Position numbers and translations under genes: made by a program. Of a stretch of DNA of 50,848 bases, positions 9,127 to 17,658 are shown in pieces (positions within the stretch are counted from its first letter, which is position 1; every line of letters starts with the position of its first letter). Under the pieces are notes generated by a model. That model was not told where the DNA came from. It did not search any database and saw only the letters and a program-made list of their open reading frames with translations. The stretch is from Chitinophagales bacterium (GTDB lineage: Bacteria; Bacteroidota; Bacteroidia; Chitinophagales; Saprospiraceae). The DNA lies in assembly GCA_026928325.1 (NCBI GenBank), contig JAIXKS010000025.1, positions 38,427 to 89,274 of the forward strand, in the 5' to 3' direction.

Positions 9127-10482
9127 TTAATGAATTTTAGAAATCCAACAGCCAAAATTATTGTAACTTTCTTTGGTGTTTAATAATTCATAATCATTTA
9201 ATGAAATTATTAAATCCTCAATTTTAATTTTTAAAGGTCTCTTATTTAAAATTTGAATATTCGAATTATTGTCATTTCTATACGTTAATCGATACAAATT
9301 ATATGGAAGATGATTAGTAGAAATAACGTAATTTGCATTCCAATCAATATTACAATTAGCTGAATCAATGGATTCAACTTTCGAACTTTTAGACTTTACA
9401 TATTCAAAGTTATTTAATGACCGTAATAGTATTTCATAGTCAGAATTTATTGACTTACTATCCCAAAACAAAAGCTGTGCTTTAGAAACTAATAGATGAT
9501 TTATGATTTCATCGTAATACTCAGAGTTATATAACATTGTACTTTCTTTTGACTCGGTCCAACTCTTTGGAGCAATCCAAGCATGTATATTGTTTTTATC
9601 ATTGAATTGTATAGATTTCAGTTTATAAAACTCATACAAGAAGGCATTATAGGGCGTTTTAGAAAAATTATGAGAATCAGACGGTTTGTTGGTGGTAGCA
9701 ACCTGTCCTAATCTTCCATAAAATTGTGAAGATTGATTCGTTCCAACAAAAGTATTTACTGGAAATAAATATGTTTTATGACCATTAATTTCAGGGAAAG
9801 AACAATTAGAGTTAATAATAAATGAATCGTAATTTGACATTAACGCATTAGGATAGTACTTTTTTAATGGTTTTAAAACTGATTCGTTTAAAAAATTATT
9901 AATATAGATCTTAGCGTTTGCATTGTGTTCTAAATAGCTTTGAGGATAACTGACTCTATTTAGTACTTTTAGTATTGGTATTGTATTTTCTCCTGTAGCA
10001 TTTACTATATTTTTATATACTTCTTCATTATTACGAATTTCAATATTTCTCGATTTCAACTGAGTTTCTATACTCCAATTAGAAAAATTATCCTCCATAT
10101 CTAAAATTACATAATCTAAATTAACCTTGTTTTTATATAGCTCTTTAAATAAATTATCGTGATATTTTTTACATTCTTCTAATGCATAATCCCAATGTAA
10201 GTATATTTTATCCGAGGGTTTATTTCTTATAAAAGACTCAACCGTATGCCATAACCGAATAGCTCTAAAGTTTTCAGGCATTTGCTTTATTTTTTCAATG
10301 TTATCATTCAGTTTATTTTGTTCAAAAAACGAGATTAATACGGGAGATATATATAAATTATTAGAAGGTTTGTTACTCCAAGTGAAAATTTTAGTTGATT
10401 GTAAATTAAGGTTGTAATCCTGCATTTTGGAATTACAACCTGTTAAAAACAAAATCGTAATTAAGAGAATTTTAATTTTCAT
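9127..10482 (-). CDS. Lipoprotein of unknown function, possible TIM-barrel glycosidase-like fold
   Basis: The 451-aa protein has a lipoprotein signal (MKIKILLITILFLTGC; lipobox LTGC), so it should be anchored in the periplasm or on the cell surface. I do not recognise the family with certainty. Several stretches recall hyaluronidase-type (GH56) barrels in order: an acidic LDYVILDMEDN strand end (compare a D-x-E catalytic pair), YYPNALMSNYDSF, an Asn/Tyr-rich middle, HAWIAPKSW, and AQLLFWDSKSINSDYE near the C-terminus. This comparison is from memory and weak. The gene lies between a GT4 (11-bp overlap) and the Wzy-like gene (18-bp gap), so it is part of the operon. A role in trimming, sensing or anchoring the polymer is possible. 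Confidence 0.8.
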   Translation of the reverse strand: MKIKILLITILFLTGCNSKMQDYNLNLQSTKIFTWSNKPSNNLYISPVLISFFEQNKLNDNIEKIKQMPENFRAIRLWHTVESFIRNKPSDKIYLHWDYALEECKKYHDNLFKELYKNKVNLDYVILDMEDNFSNWSIETQLKSRNIEIRNNEEVYKNIVNATGENTIPILKVLNRVSYPQSYLEHNANAKIYINNFLNESVLKPLKKYYPNALMSNYDSFIINSNCSFPEINGHKTYLFPVNTFVGTNQSSQFYGRLGQVATTNKPSDSHNFSKTPYNAFLYEFYKLKSIQFNDKNNIHAWIAPKSWTESKESTMLYNSEYYDEIINHLLVSKAQLLFWDSKSINSDYEILLRSLNNFEYVKSKSSKVESIDSANCNIDWNANYVISTNHLPYNLYRLTYRNDNNSNIQILNKRPLKIKIEDLIISLNDYELLNTKESYNNFGCWISKIH

Positions 10483-11575
10483 TAGATTTATAGATTAATT
10501 GTCTCAGAATATTCATATTGTAAGCTGGCCCCCATTCTAAAGCTTTTTTTCTTGCGTTATTACCCATTTCAACAATTCGATATTTTTCCAATCCAAATAC
10601 AAATGTCAAAATATCAATTAATGAATTGATATTGTTGGATTCATGAATAAACCCATCGTATTCATTTATAACTCTTTCAATAACGCTTCCAGCTTTATCA
10701 GAACCAATAATAGGTACTCCGCAACTCATCGCTTCAAGTACTGCATTTGGAAAGGGATCTACATGAGAGGTATGAAGTAAGAAATCTAATTTGTTATAAA
10801 ATCTAGGTAGTTCATGATATTGTTTCCATCCTTCTAAATATACGTTATCTTTTAAATTATATTCAGATATTAACTTTATTAATTTGTCCATATCTGAACC
10901 ATCGCCAGCAATATAATATTGGAAATTCGAAAACCCCTTTTCTTTCAAAATGCCTAATGCTTTTATTGCAATATCTTGACCTTTGTGATTAAAAACGACC
11001 CTTCCAACAGATCCAAAAATGATATTTTCGTCAAGAATCCTTTCAGAGGGTTTAAAAAAGTCAATATTTGTTGTAAAAGGGAAATTATATACCTTGTCTG
11101 GACTAATATCGTACATTGCTAATAGTAAATCTCTACCAATATTGCCAGTAACTAAAATAGACGATTTCTTTCGAGTAGATAAAATATATTTTAAGAACAA
11201 CTTCTTAATTACAAACTTAAAACTACCTTTATTATTTTTAGGAGTATCCGTGAAAATTGAATATTTGGAATTTCGCAAAGATAGAATCAATATCATTGAA
11301 ATATAAAACCAATGATTCCATCCTGCAATTATAAAGTATTGGTCATTTTTAAAAAGCGCATTTTTAATTAGTTTAAAATAATAGGCTTTATTATTCGATA
11401 AATCAATAAAGTTATTGTCACTTATTTCAGCTTTATCAACTGGATGTGACTCTTTGGTCAACTTTAAATAAACTTCTTTTAAATCAAAGTCAGGATCTTT
11501 CCTTATTTCATCAAAAAGATAAGTGTTATAAATCGTATAATGATTAGAAATGAATGTTATTTTTTTTGCTTCCAT
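10472..11575 (-). CDS. Glycosyltransferase family 4
   Basis: The 367-aa protein has the GT-B layout. Its N-terminal domain begins KKITFISNHYTIYNTYLFDE. The middle contains FGSVGRVVFNHKGQDIAIKA and YYIAGDGSDMDKLIKL, and the donor-binding segment is SHVDPFPNAVLEAMSCGVPI, with the conserved Glu pair. It lies between a GT2 gene (19-bp frame overlap) and the lipoprotein gene (11-bp overlap), in the same transcription unit. It likely adds one sugar to the undecaprenyl-linked repeat unit; specificity is unknown. Confidence 0.9.
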   Translation of the reverse strand: MEAKKITFISNHYTIYNTYLFDEIRKDPDFDLKEVYLKLTKESHPVDKAEISDNNFIDLSNNKAYYFKLIKNALFKNDQYFIIAGWNHWFYISMILILSLRNSKYSIFTDTPKNNKGSFKFVIKKLFLKYILSTRKKSSILVTGNIGRDLLLAMYDISPDKVYNFPFTTNIDFFKPSERILDENIIFGSVGRVVFNHKGQDIAIKALGILKEKGFSNFQYYIAGDGSDMDKLIKLISEYNLKDNVYLEGWKQYHELPRFYNKLDFLLHTSHVDPFPNAVLEAMSCGVPIIGSDKAGSVIERVINEYDGFIHESNNINSLIDILTFVFGLEKYRIVEMGNNARKKALEWGPAYNMNILRQLIYKSNEN

Positions 11576-12456
11576 TTTGAATAATATGCCTCTATTGGAA
11601 AACCCATTAAATTAAAAACACCCGCTATAAAAAATTTAGAATAAAATCTTTTTGAAGCTCTTAATATCCACTTTAATGACTCCGTTTTGTGATTTTTTGA
11701 AAGAGAAGAAAACCAATACAATGCTTGTGTGTCTAATGCCTTATCATACAATTCGTGGTGTTTATATTGTTTTATAATCTCTAAAGAAGATATATAAGTT
11801 TTGTAACTATCATTAGATGCATTCGTTGAATGTTTTCTGTAAAATGTTAAGTACTCGTCGAGAAAGCCTATTAAATGCTTTTCTGATAATTTTAGAGCTA
11901 TATATTTGTCCTCATTATATACATTTTCTGGAATTGGGAATATTGTTTTTAATACTTCCGTTTTATACATAATAGTCATTGGTGGCATATGAAAATAACC
12001 TAAAAATAAATCCTTAAATATATCGCCACCTCTAAATGTTGAATAATCCGATTTACCCCACACTTGGGAATTGCTATTAACATAATATGTCCTTGAATAA
12101 ACAATGTCAAATTTAGTTTGATTTTTTAAGAACTCTAGTTGTTTAAACACTTTGTCCTCGCAAAAATAATCATCACTTGCAATTATTGAAACATACTCAC
12201 CATTAACGTGTTCCAAGATTGCAGTATTTAAGCTATTCACCAAGCCGAGATTATTCTCTTTTAAAATATATGCAAACTTATACTTTTTTGCTAATTCCAC
12301 GATTAAATCTTTAGTTCCATCAGCAGAACCATCATCAATTACAATCAATTCAATATTCTTATAAGTTTGATTTATAATACTTTCAATACAACATTCGATA
12401 AATTTCAAATGATTGTATGATGGGACTATAATTGAAATCAATGGATTATCCATCAT
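11557..12456 (-). CDS. Glycosyltransferase family 2
   Basis: This 299-aa GT-A enzyme starts with ISIIVPSYNHLKFIECCIES and has ELIVIDDGSADGTKDLI and YVSIIASDDYF, the nucleotide-binding and DxD-like elements of GT2. The C-terminal half has YNEDKYIALKLSEKH, an E-D acceptor-loop motif typical of repeat-unit transferases. The frame is open from a TTG at 12465, but two adjacent ATGs at 12456 and 12453 are better starts, overlapping the end of the flippase gene by 8-11 bp. The donor sugar is unknown. Confidence 0.9.
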   Translation of the reverse strand: MMDNPLISIIVPSYNHLKFIECCIESIINQTYKNIELIVIDDGSADGTKDLIVELAKKYKFAYILKENNLGLVNSLNTAILEHVNGEYVSIIASDDYFCEDKVFKQLEFLKNQTKFDIVYSRTYYVNSNSQVWGKSDYSTFRGGDIFKDLFLGYFHMPPMTIMYKTEVLKTIFPIPENVYNEDKYIALKLSEKHLIGFLDEYLTFYRKHSTNASNDSYKTYISSLEIIKQYKHHELYDKALDTQALYWFSSLSKNHKTESLKWILRASKRFYSKFFIAGVFNLMGFPIEAYYSKWKQKK

Positions 12457-13744
12457 TTTTAACAAAGTTGGTTTTAAATAAGAGTATATAAATCACAAAA
12501 TACACTAAATATGTTATGGTATATGACCAAACAACAACCTCCATAGGGTATAGTTGAGAAAGTAAAAATACTAATGTGCAATAAAATAAATTAAAAAAAA
12601 CCTCAATAGCAACAAATTGTTTGATTTTTGATTTAGCTATAAAAGTATAAGCTAAAACCCATGATCCTATTTTGAAAATATCTCCTACCAATTGTGGTAA
12701 AAAATATAATTTCATTTCTAGAAAATCTGATGACAGCAAAATTTTAATAATTAATTCCCTAAAAATAAAAATCATTATGACTAAAATTAAAACTATGCTG
12801 AGCGTAGTCCTTAAAATAAAATATACTTCCTTTACTAATTCTATATTCTCCTTTATTTCTGAAAGTCGTGGCAAAATATAAACGGGCAAAGTTGCAGTTA
12901 ATATTGACAAATAAGATACAGACATTTTGTTCAAAGCCTCCCAGTATCCACCATATTTAATACCAAAAGTATCAATAATTTGGGATCGAATGAAAAAATT
13001 ACTTGCAGGAGAAAGTATCATGCTGGTCAAACTAATTAAAGAAAACGCTATCAGACTCTTAAATATTGGTCTATCAAACGATGAAATCAATGATTTTGTA
13101 AAATATGAAGATAGAATATCTTTATTTAAAAATATTTGAATAAAAAAAATGATGGATTGAACTAATATATACGCATATAGTACACCATCTAATTTAAAAT
13201 AGTAAACAAGACAAATAGTTAATGTAGCACCGACTAATGATTGAATTATATTTACTAAAACAAATCTTTTAAACTGTTTAAAACCATTTATAATTCCTAA
13301 TAATAGTGTGTTTAATGAAATTAGAATTATATTAAATGATAGAAATCTATATAAATTTAGATAATTTACATTATTAAATGTGAAAATACTTAATTCTTTA
13401 GAAAAAATAAATGTTAAAATCGATATTGATAAAGAAGATACTATAATGATTTTAATAGCTGTTTGTATCGTTTTGTCTCTTAAAGTATTATCACTATCAT
13501 TATATTCGGCGACAAACTTTGTTACGCCTTGTATAATTGATAAATTGCCAAATGTTAATATAAGTGTTGCTATATTTAAAAATTGACCATATAAGGCGAT
13601 ACCAGAAGGACCAATTGCTATAGCCAAAAACTTTGAGACTCCTAAATTTGTAACAATTTTAACAAAGCTCGAAATGGATGTTAGAAATGAAACTTTAAAA
13701 AAATCCCTTTTAATAATATCTTTAACCTTAATCTGATTTTTCAA
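12446..13744 (-). CDS. wzx: Wzx-type oligosaccharide flippase (MOP superfamily)
   Basis: The 432-aa integral membrane protein has about twelve hydrophobic segments, begins with a short basic cytoplasmic stretch, and has the early motif FLAIAIGPSGIALYGQFLN characteristic of polysaccharide-translocase Wzx proteins. It would flip the undecaprenyl-PP-linked repeat unit across the inner membrane, feeding the Wzy/Wzz system encoded nearby. The frame starts at TTG (13744), about 9 bp after an AAGGGA purine run, and no early in-frame ATG exists, so a TTG start is plausible. It is the first gene of the downstream glycosyltransferase block. Confidence 0.9.
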   Translation of the reverse strand: MKNQIKVKDIIKRDFFKVSFLTSISSFVKIVTNLGVSKFLAIAIGPSGIALYGQFLNIATLILTFGNLSIIQGVTKFVAEYNDSDNTLRDKTIQTAIKIIIVSSLSISILTFIFSKELSIFTFNNVNYLNLYRFLSFNIILISLNTLLLGIINGFKQFKRFVLVNIIQSLVGATLTICLVYYFKLDGVLYAYILVQSIIFFIQIFLNKDILSSYFTKSLISSFDRPIFKSLIAFSLISLTSMILSPASNFFIRSQIIDTFGIKYGGYWEALNKMSVSYLSILTATLPVYILPRLSEIKENIELVKEVYFILRTTLSIVLILVIMIFIFRELIIKILLSSDFLEMKLYFLPQLVGDIFKIGSWVLAYTFIAKSKIKQFVAIEVFFNLFYCTLVFLLSQLYPMEVVVWSYTITYLVYFVIYILLFKTNFVKNDG

Positions 13745-13775
13745 TTTAATAATCCCTTAGTTCTCTTTAAATTAG

Positions 13776-14879
13776 TTATGCCATTAAATTTATTTTATCG
13801 ATAATTCTCTCTACATCATTGTTTTCTAATACCGAACTAATAGGCAAACTCAATACTTCTAGATGAATTTTTTCAGTAATAGGAAAGGACAGTTTATTCC
13901 AATCTACATAGGCTTCCTGGTGATGTGGTGGTATAGGATAATGGACAAGGGTTTGGACTCCATTATCTGTCAAATATTGCTGCAATCTTTCTCTTTCGAC
14001 AGTCCGGATGACAAACAGATGCCAGACATGTTCCTTTATATCCATAGGCATTTGTGGCAATACAATATTTGGATTATTTATCTCTTTGATATAACGTAAT
14101 GCTATTTCTCTTCTTCTTTCGTTTTCTACATCTAGATATTTTAATTTTACATTCAATAAAGCGGCTTGGATTTCATCCATTCTTGAATTAAGTCCTTGAT
14201 ATTTATTGACGTATTTTTGATGACTACCATAATTTCCCAAAGCCCTGATAGTAGATGCAAGTTCATCGTCATTGGTACTTACTGCTCCAGCATCTCCAAG
14301 TGCACCTAAATTTTTTCCCGGATAAAATGAAAAACCTGCTGCGTCCCCTAGTGTTCCTGACTTAATATTTTTCCATTCTGCCCCGATAGCTTGAGCATTA
14401 TCTTCAATTACTTTTAATTTATATTTATGTGCAAGTTGTAACAAATTTTCATCCCAACATACCCGACCGTAGAGATGCACTACCATAATTGCTTTAGTAC
14501 GAGCAGTTATGTTTTCTTCGATCTTGTTGATGTCTAAATTATAGGTATTTAAATCGGGTTCTACTAATACTGGTATTAACTTATTATCCGTGATGGCTAG
14601 TATAGAAGCAATATAGGTGTTTGCCGGAACAATTACTTCATCTCCTTCTTTCATTATTCCCATTTCGATATACGCCTTAAATATTAAGCGTAGCGCATCT
14701 AAGCCATTTGCCACACCGATTACGTATTTGCTATTTAAGTATGACCCTAAATTGACTTCAAAATGGTTCAGCTGTTCACCCATTAAATACCAACCTGAGT
14801 CTATAACCTCGGCTACTGCATTTTTTAGTTCTTCAGCGTACTGGGCATTAATTTTTTGAAGATCTAAGAATTTTATCAT
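13776..14879 (-). CDS. fdtB: PLP-dependent sugar aminotransferase (FdtB/QdtB-like, DegT/DnrJ/EryC1/StrS)
   Basis: The 367-aa protein carries the aminotransferase fold with [37 protein letters not shown] and the PLP lysine in [13 protein letters not shown] (Lys189). FdtB and QdtB convert a dTDP-3-keto-6-deoxyhexose to the 3-amino sugar (dTDP-Fuc3N or dTDP-Qui3N) with glutamate as donor. The two cannot be told apart by eye, but the neighbours, two 3,4-ketoisomerases and a QdtF-like formyltransferase, fix the pathway. Its ATG overlaps the stop of the formyltransferase gene (TAATG), indicating coupling. Confidence 0.9.
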   Translation of the reverse strand: MIKFLDLQKINAQYAEELKNAVAEVIDSGWYLMGEQLNHFEVNLGSYLNSKYVIGVANGLDALRLIFKAYIEMGIMKEGDEVIVPANTYIASILAITDNKLIPVLVEPDLNTYNLDINKIEENITARTKAIMVVHLYGRVCWDENLLQLAHKYKLKVIEDNAQAIGAEWKNIKSGTLGDAAGFSFYPGKNLGALGDAGAVSTNDDELASTIRALGNYGSHQKYVNKYQGLNSRMDEIQAALLNVKLKYLDVENERRREIALRYIKEINNPNIVLPQMPMDIKEHVWHLFVIRTVERERLQQYLTDNGVQTLVHYPIPPHHQEAYVDWNKLSFPITEKIHLEVLSLPISSVLENNDVERIIDKINLMA

Positions 14880-16096
14880 TATTTGATCGTAATTAAATGG
14901 TTATAAAACTGTTTATCCTCAAAATTTGAAGCATAATCAAGTACTGATTTTCCTCTAAAATCATTTTGAAAAATATCGAGCCTTGGTCGTTTAAGGAAGT
15001 CTTTAAATACTTTAAATTTATTTTGTTTATTTGCCATTGTCATTAGATACATTAAAAGCGTTGTGCCATTATTGTTATATGTATTGATGTTCCAGTTCAG
15101 TTTTTCCAATAAAAAATCAAGAAAATCGATTTGAGCATTAAATGCTGAGACAATCGCTATATCCCAACCTTCTTTCGTTTTTTGGTGTACATCATATTGA
15201 TTTAAAAGATAAAATTCGAGAGAATGTAGGTTTCCATTTTTAGCTATATGCATTAACTCATTCATCCGATCTTTATATAATCTCAATACATTGTCTATAG
15301 TGGCAATATCAAAATAAAATTCAGTTTCATTTATTAGTGTTCCTGGTTTTTTAAAACTTCTTGACCGTAAAATTTCAGATTTATATACTTTTTGGCCTAA
15401 AACTTTGGGTAGTTGATAATATGGGAAGGTAAAACCATAAATTTGACTTCTGATTTCGTTTGCAGTCTTATTTAGATTGATTTTTATATCCACATAATTG
15501 ATCGATTGTTTTGAATAGTAAGATGCATTTTCTGCTTCTTGAGGCGTACTTTTACATCTATTAAAGATAATATCATCTAGATGGTCACTTACTAATTTTG
15601 TCCCTTGATGAATATATTGTAAATATAATTCCTGGGCAGTAGTGGAAGATGTCAATTCGATTTTCCTTCTTTGTATTATTTCTCCTGTATCTATACCATT
15701 ATCAATTTTATGGAGAGTAACTCCACTAAAATTTTCTCTATTCAATATAGGCCAAGCCGAAGTGTACATACCTTTATACATTGGTAAATATGAGAAGTGA
15801 ATATTATACAATTCCTTAGTAGAAAAAAGTTCCGTTTTGATAATCTTATCAAACTCTAAACTTAGGAATATTAAATTATGGATTGTATAAATATCATCTA
15901 ATTCAATAATTTCTATTTTATTTAGCATACAGTATGCTCTGTACGAACGCTGAAAGTTGTTTTCTCCATTGTCATTTTGATTGCAACAAGCGATTAAGTT
16001 GATGTCTGGATATTGATTTCTTAAAATATCAGCTATTTCAATAGCTATATTGTTTTTACCAGCAATACAAATTGTTCTTGTATTAGAACGCTCCAT
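14879..16096 (-). CDS. qdtF: Sugar N-formyltransferase with C-terminal ankyrin repeats (QdtF-like)
   Basis: This 405-aa protein has a formyltransferase core with the catalytic triad: NIHFSYLP gives Asn98 and His100, and the Asp of [10 protein letters not shown] (Asp136) sits 36 residues after the His, the spacing found in ArnA-type enzymes. A C-terminal section with ankyrin-like units ([21 protein letters not shown]) follows. This combination matches QdtF of Providencia, which N-formylates dTDP-Qui3N using N10-formyltetrahydrofolate and whose ankyrin part binds nucleotide sugar. It overlaps the upstream isomerase gene by 14 bp and the downstream aminotransferase by 1 bp. Product: probably dTDP-3-formamido-3,6-dideoxy-glucose or -galactose. 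Confidence 0.88.
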   Translation of the reverse strand: MERSNTRTICIAGKNNIAIEIADILRNQYPDINLIACCNQNDNGENNFQRSYRAYCMLNKIEIIELDDIYTIHNLIFLSLEFDKIIKTELFSTKELYNIHFSYLPMYKGMYTSAWPILNRENFSGVTLHKIDNGIDTGEIIQRRKIELTSSTTAQELYLQYIHQGTKLVSDHLDDIIFNRCKSTPQEAENASYYSKQSINYVDIKINLNKTANEIRSQIYGFTFPYYQLPKVLGQKVYKSEILRSRSFKKPGTLINETEFYFDIATIDNVLRLYKDRMNELMHIAKNGNLHSLEFYLLNQYDVHQKTKEGWDIAIVSAFNAQIDFLDFLLEKLNWNINTYNNNGTTLLMYLMTMANKQNKFKVFKDFLKRPRLDIFQNDFRGKSVLDYASNFEDKQFYNHLITIK

Positions 16097-16505
16097 TTTT
16101 ATAAGCTTTAAAGTCTTCGTAAGTTCTTATATAATCATTTTCATCATATAAATGAGAAGCTAGGACTAGGCAAATCGCTCCTGATGAAAACTCCATCAAT
16201 TCTCTCCATATACCTGGAACAACTAAGAGACCATAATCGGGGCGGTTAAGAGCTACGATTTTTTTATTTATTCCGTCATCTAATAAAATATCGAATGACC
16301 CTGATGCCGCAATAATTAATTGTCTTAACTCTTTATGGGCGTGCCCTCCTCTATTTTCTCCAGCAGGAATATCATAAAGGTAATAAAGTCTTTTTATATC
16401 AAAAGGCAGATTGCTCATGCCTTCAAGAATGGTAATATTTCCTGCTCGATTATGAATCTTATTAAGTTTCAATATATTACAATCGTAAACACTATTTTCT
16501 TTCAT
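16083..16505 (-). CDS. fdtA: FdtA/QdtA-like sugar 3,4-ketoisomerase (cupin), copy 2 in the operon
   Basis: The 140-aa single-domain cupin carries the WxcM/FdtA signature RGGHAHKELRQ, with the paired active-site histidines His55 and His57, followed by IIAASGSFDILLDDG. FdtA and QdtA shift the keto group of dTDP-4-keto-6-deoxyglucose from C4 to C3, the step before 3-amination. The product configuration (galacto or gluco) separates FdtA from QdtA and cannot be read from the sequence. It overlaps a diverged paralogue upstream by 14 bp and the formyltransferase downstream by 14 bp. ATG start. Confidence 0.9.
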   Translation of the reverse strand: MKENSVYDCNILKLNKIHNRAGNITILEGMSNLPFDIKRLYYLYDIPAGENRGGHAHKELRQLIIAASGSFDILLDDGINKKIVALNRPDYGLLVVPGIWRELMEFSSGAICLVLASHLYDENDYIRTYEDFKAYKNGAF

Positions 16506-16902
16506 TACTTTTTAAATTGGAAAAGTCATTATAGTTATAAATATAATCGTTTTTATCAAATTTTGTGGAACTTAGTACTAGTGCTAGACTATTTGTAGAA
16601 AAGTTTTTCATTTGTCTCCACAGTCCTGCAGGAACATATAAGCCGTGATAAGACCTATTTAATGAAAAAATATGCTCATTAATCCCATCGTTTATAAGCA
16701 CATCAAAACTTCCTGATAGTGCTACAATTAATTCTTGCTGTACTTTGAAAGCATGACCACCTCTTACTTCACCACCTGGTACATCATATATCCAATAACA
16801 ACGCTCTATTTTAAAGGGAATATTTTTAAATTCCTCAATAATCGACAGATTCCCTCGAGGGTCTTCAAATTTAGGTAGTTCAATGATTCTTGCCTGATTC
16901 AT
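16492..16902 (-). CDS. FdtA/QdtA-like sugar 3,4-ketoisomerase paralogue with HAFK motif
   Basis: The 136-aa cupin is a tandem paralogue of the next gene: same length, same WIYDVPGGEVRGGHAFK and IVALSGSFDVLINDG blocks. The second histidine of the HAHK motif is replaced by Phe (His50 kept, Phe52). It may be a second isomerase of different stereochemistry, a subunit of a heteromer, or a degenerate copy. It is the first intact gene of the 3-amino-sugar cassette, directly after a truncated gmd. The overlap of 14 bp with the downstream paralogue suggests joint translation. Confidence 0.85.
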   Translation of the reverse strand: MNQARIIELPKFEDPRGNLSIIEEFKNIPFKIERCYWIYDVPGGEVRGGHAFKVQQELIVALSGSFDVLINDGINEHIFSLNRSYHGLYVPAGLWRQMKNFSTNSLALVLSSTKFDKNDYIYNYNDFSNLKSNERK

Positions 16903-16943
16903 ATTTCTTGATCTTAATTAACCCGATAGCATTATTTTTATAA

Positions 16944-17114
16944 TTAATCTGCATATTCAATTGATTTGTGTTTAAAATGGTTTTCAATTCTACCCGTATT
17001 AAATAAAGAAGCTCTGCGTTTGATGCCATGAACTTCATAACCTTTCTCTAAAAGAAATTTAGAAAGATAAGCTCCGTCTTGTCCGGTGATACCGGTGATT
17101 AATGCACGTTTCAT
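16944..17114 (-). pseudogene. gmd: Truncated gmd (GDP-mannose 4,6-dehydratase), N-terminal remnant
   Basis: A 56-codon frame begins [19 protein letters not shown], the canonical N-terminus of Gmd with the SDR nucleotide-binding GxxGxxG. It continues [20 protein letters not shown] and then stops after EYAD. A full Gmd is about 350-380 aa, so only the first sixth is left. No other GDP-mannose gene is present nearby. It marks the junction between the capsule cassette and the island to its right. Confidence 0.85.
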
Positions 17115-17216
17115 TAATATCTTGTTTATTTTACTTTACTTTGATTATTCAATAACTAAGAATAGAAAAGTCCGTTTTAGAAAGACTTTAAAATACGTTG
17201 TTGACCTTCGGATATG

Positions 17217-17427
17217 TTGAATTGATTCTAATTATTTATTATTTGACGTGGTCCTTGCCTTTATTATATTATCTCCCCAGCCCAGAGTTTTTCAAGAAAA
17301 ATCTTCCATGGGTAAATTACGATATCGTCAGCCTGCCTGATAAATGGGTCATTGGATATGATGATTTTGTTTTTTACGGTATATTCTTCCGCAAATGCTC
17401 GCAGACCTTTGAAGTGTCTATTTTGGA
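17217..17427 (-). pseudogene. DUF4143-type ATPase C-terminal fragment, copy 1
   Basis: On the minus strand, with a TAA stop at 17264, the frame reads HFKGLRAFAEEY, then IIISNDPF and WKIFLEKLWAGEII. This is the C-terminus of archaeal-type AAA ATPases with a DUF4143 (PD-(D/E)XK-like) domain. The 211-bp segment is nearly identical to 19639-19849, exactly 2422 bp away in the same orientation. Only the C-terminal tail is left; the upstream part of the gene is missing. Confidence 0.75.
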
Positions 17428-17622
17428 AAACAGCAAGATTGTTTATGGAGTACTAAGTGATAGATGTGTAAATTTGGTATTGTCTCGTTTCAGGTATTTT
17501 AAATTGATCTTAGATTATTTTGTTTTGAATTCTAATTCTTTTCTTAAATATTTAATTCTTTTTCTTAATAAAATTCTATAAACTTGACATAAGTAACTGT
17601 GTTATAATTGCTTTAAGGAGTC

Positions 17623-17658
17623 TTCTCTTAAATGTTCTCTTAAATGTTCTCTTAAATA
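17623..17658. repeat. 12-bp tandem repeat, three units, at the 3' end of the AlbA_2 gene
   Basis: TTCTCTTAAATG is repeated at 17623, 17635 and 17647 (last unit ends in A). The third unit overlaps the stop codon of the AlbA_2/HATPase gene. On the minus strand a shifted frame through it reads LREHLREHLRE, the kind of four-residue linker repeat common in this family and similar in period to the repeat inside the next AlbA_2 gene. Confidence 0.75.

Noticed and set aside
17198-17581. Plus-strand hydrophobic ORF of 127 codons, and its partner at 19629-19895
   Set aside because: Both are antisense to the conserved DUF4143 ATPase C-terminus, which is the meaningful reading.
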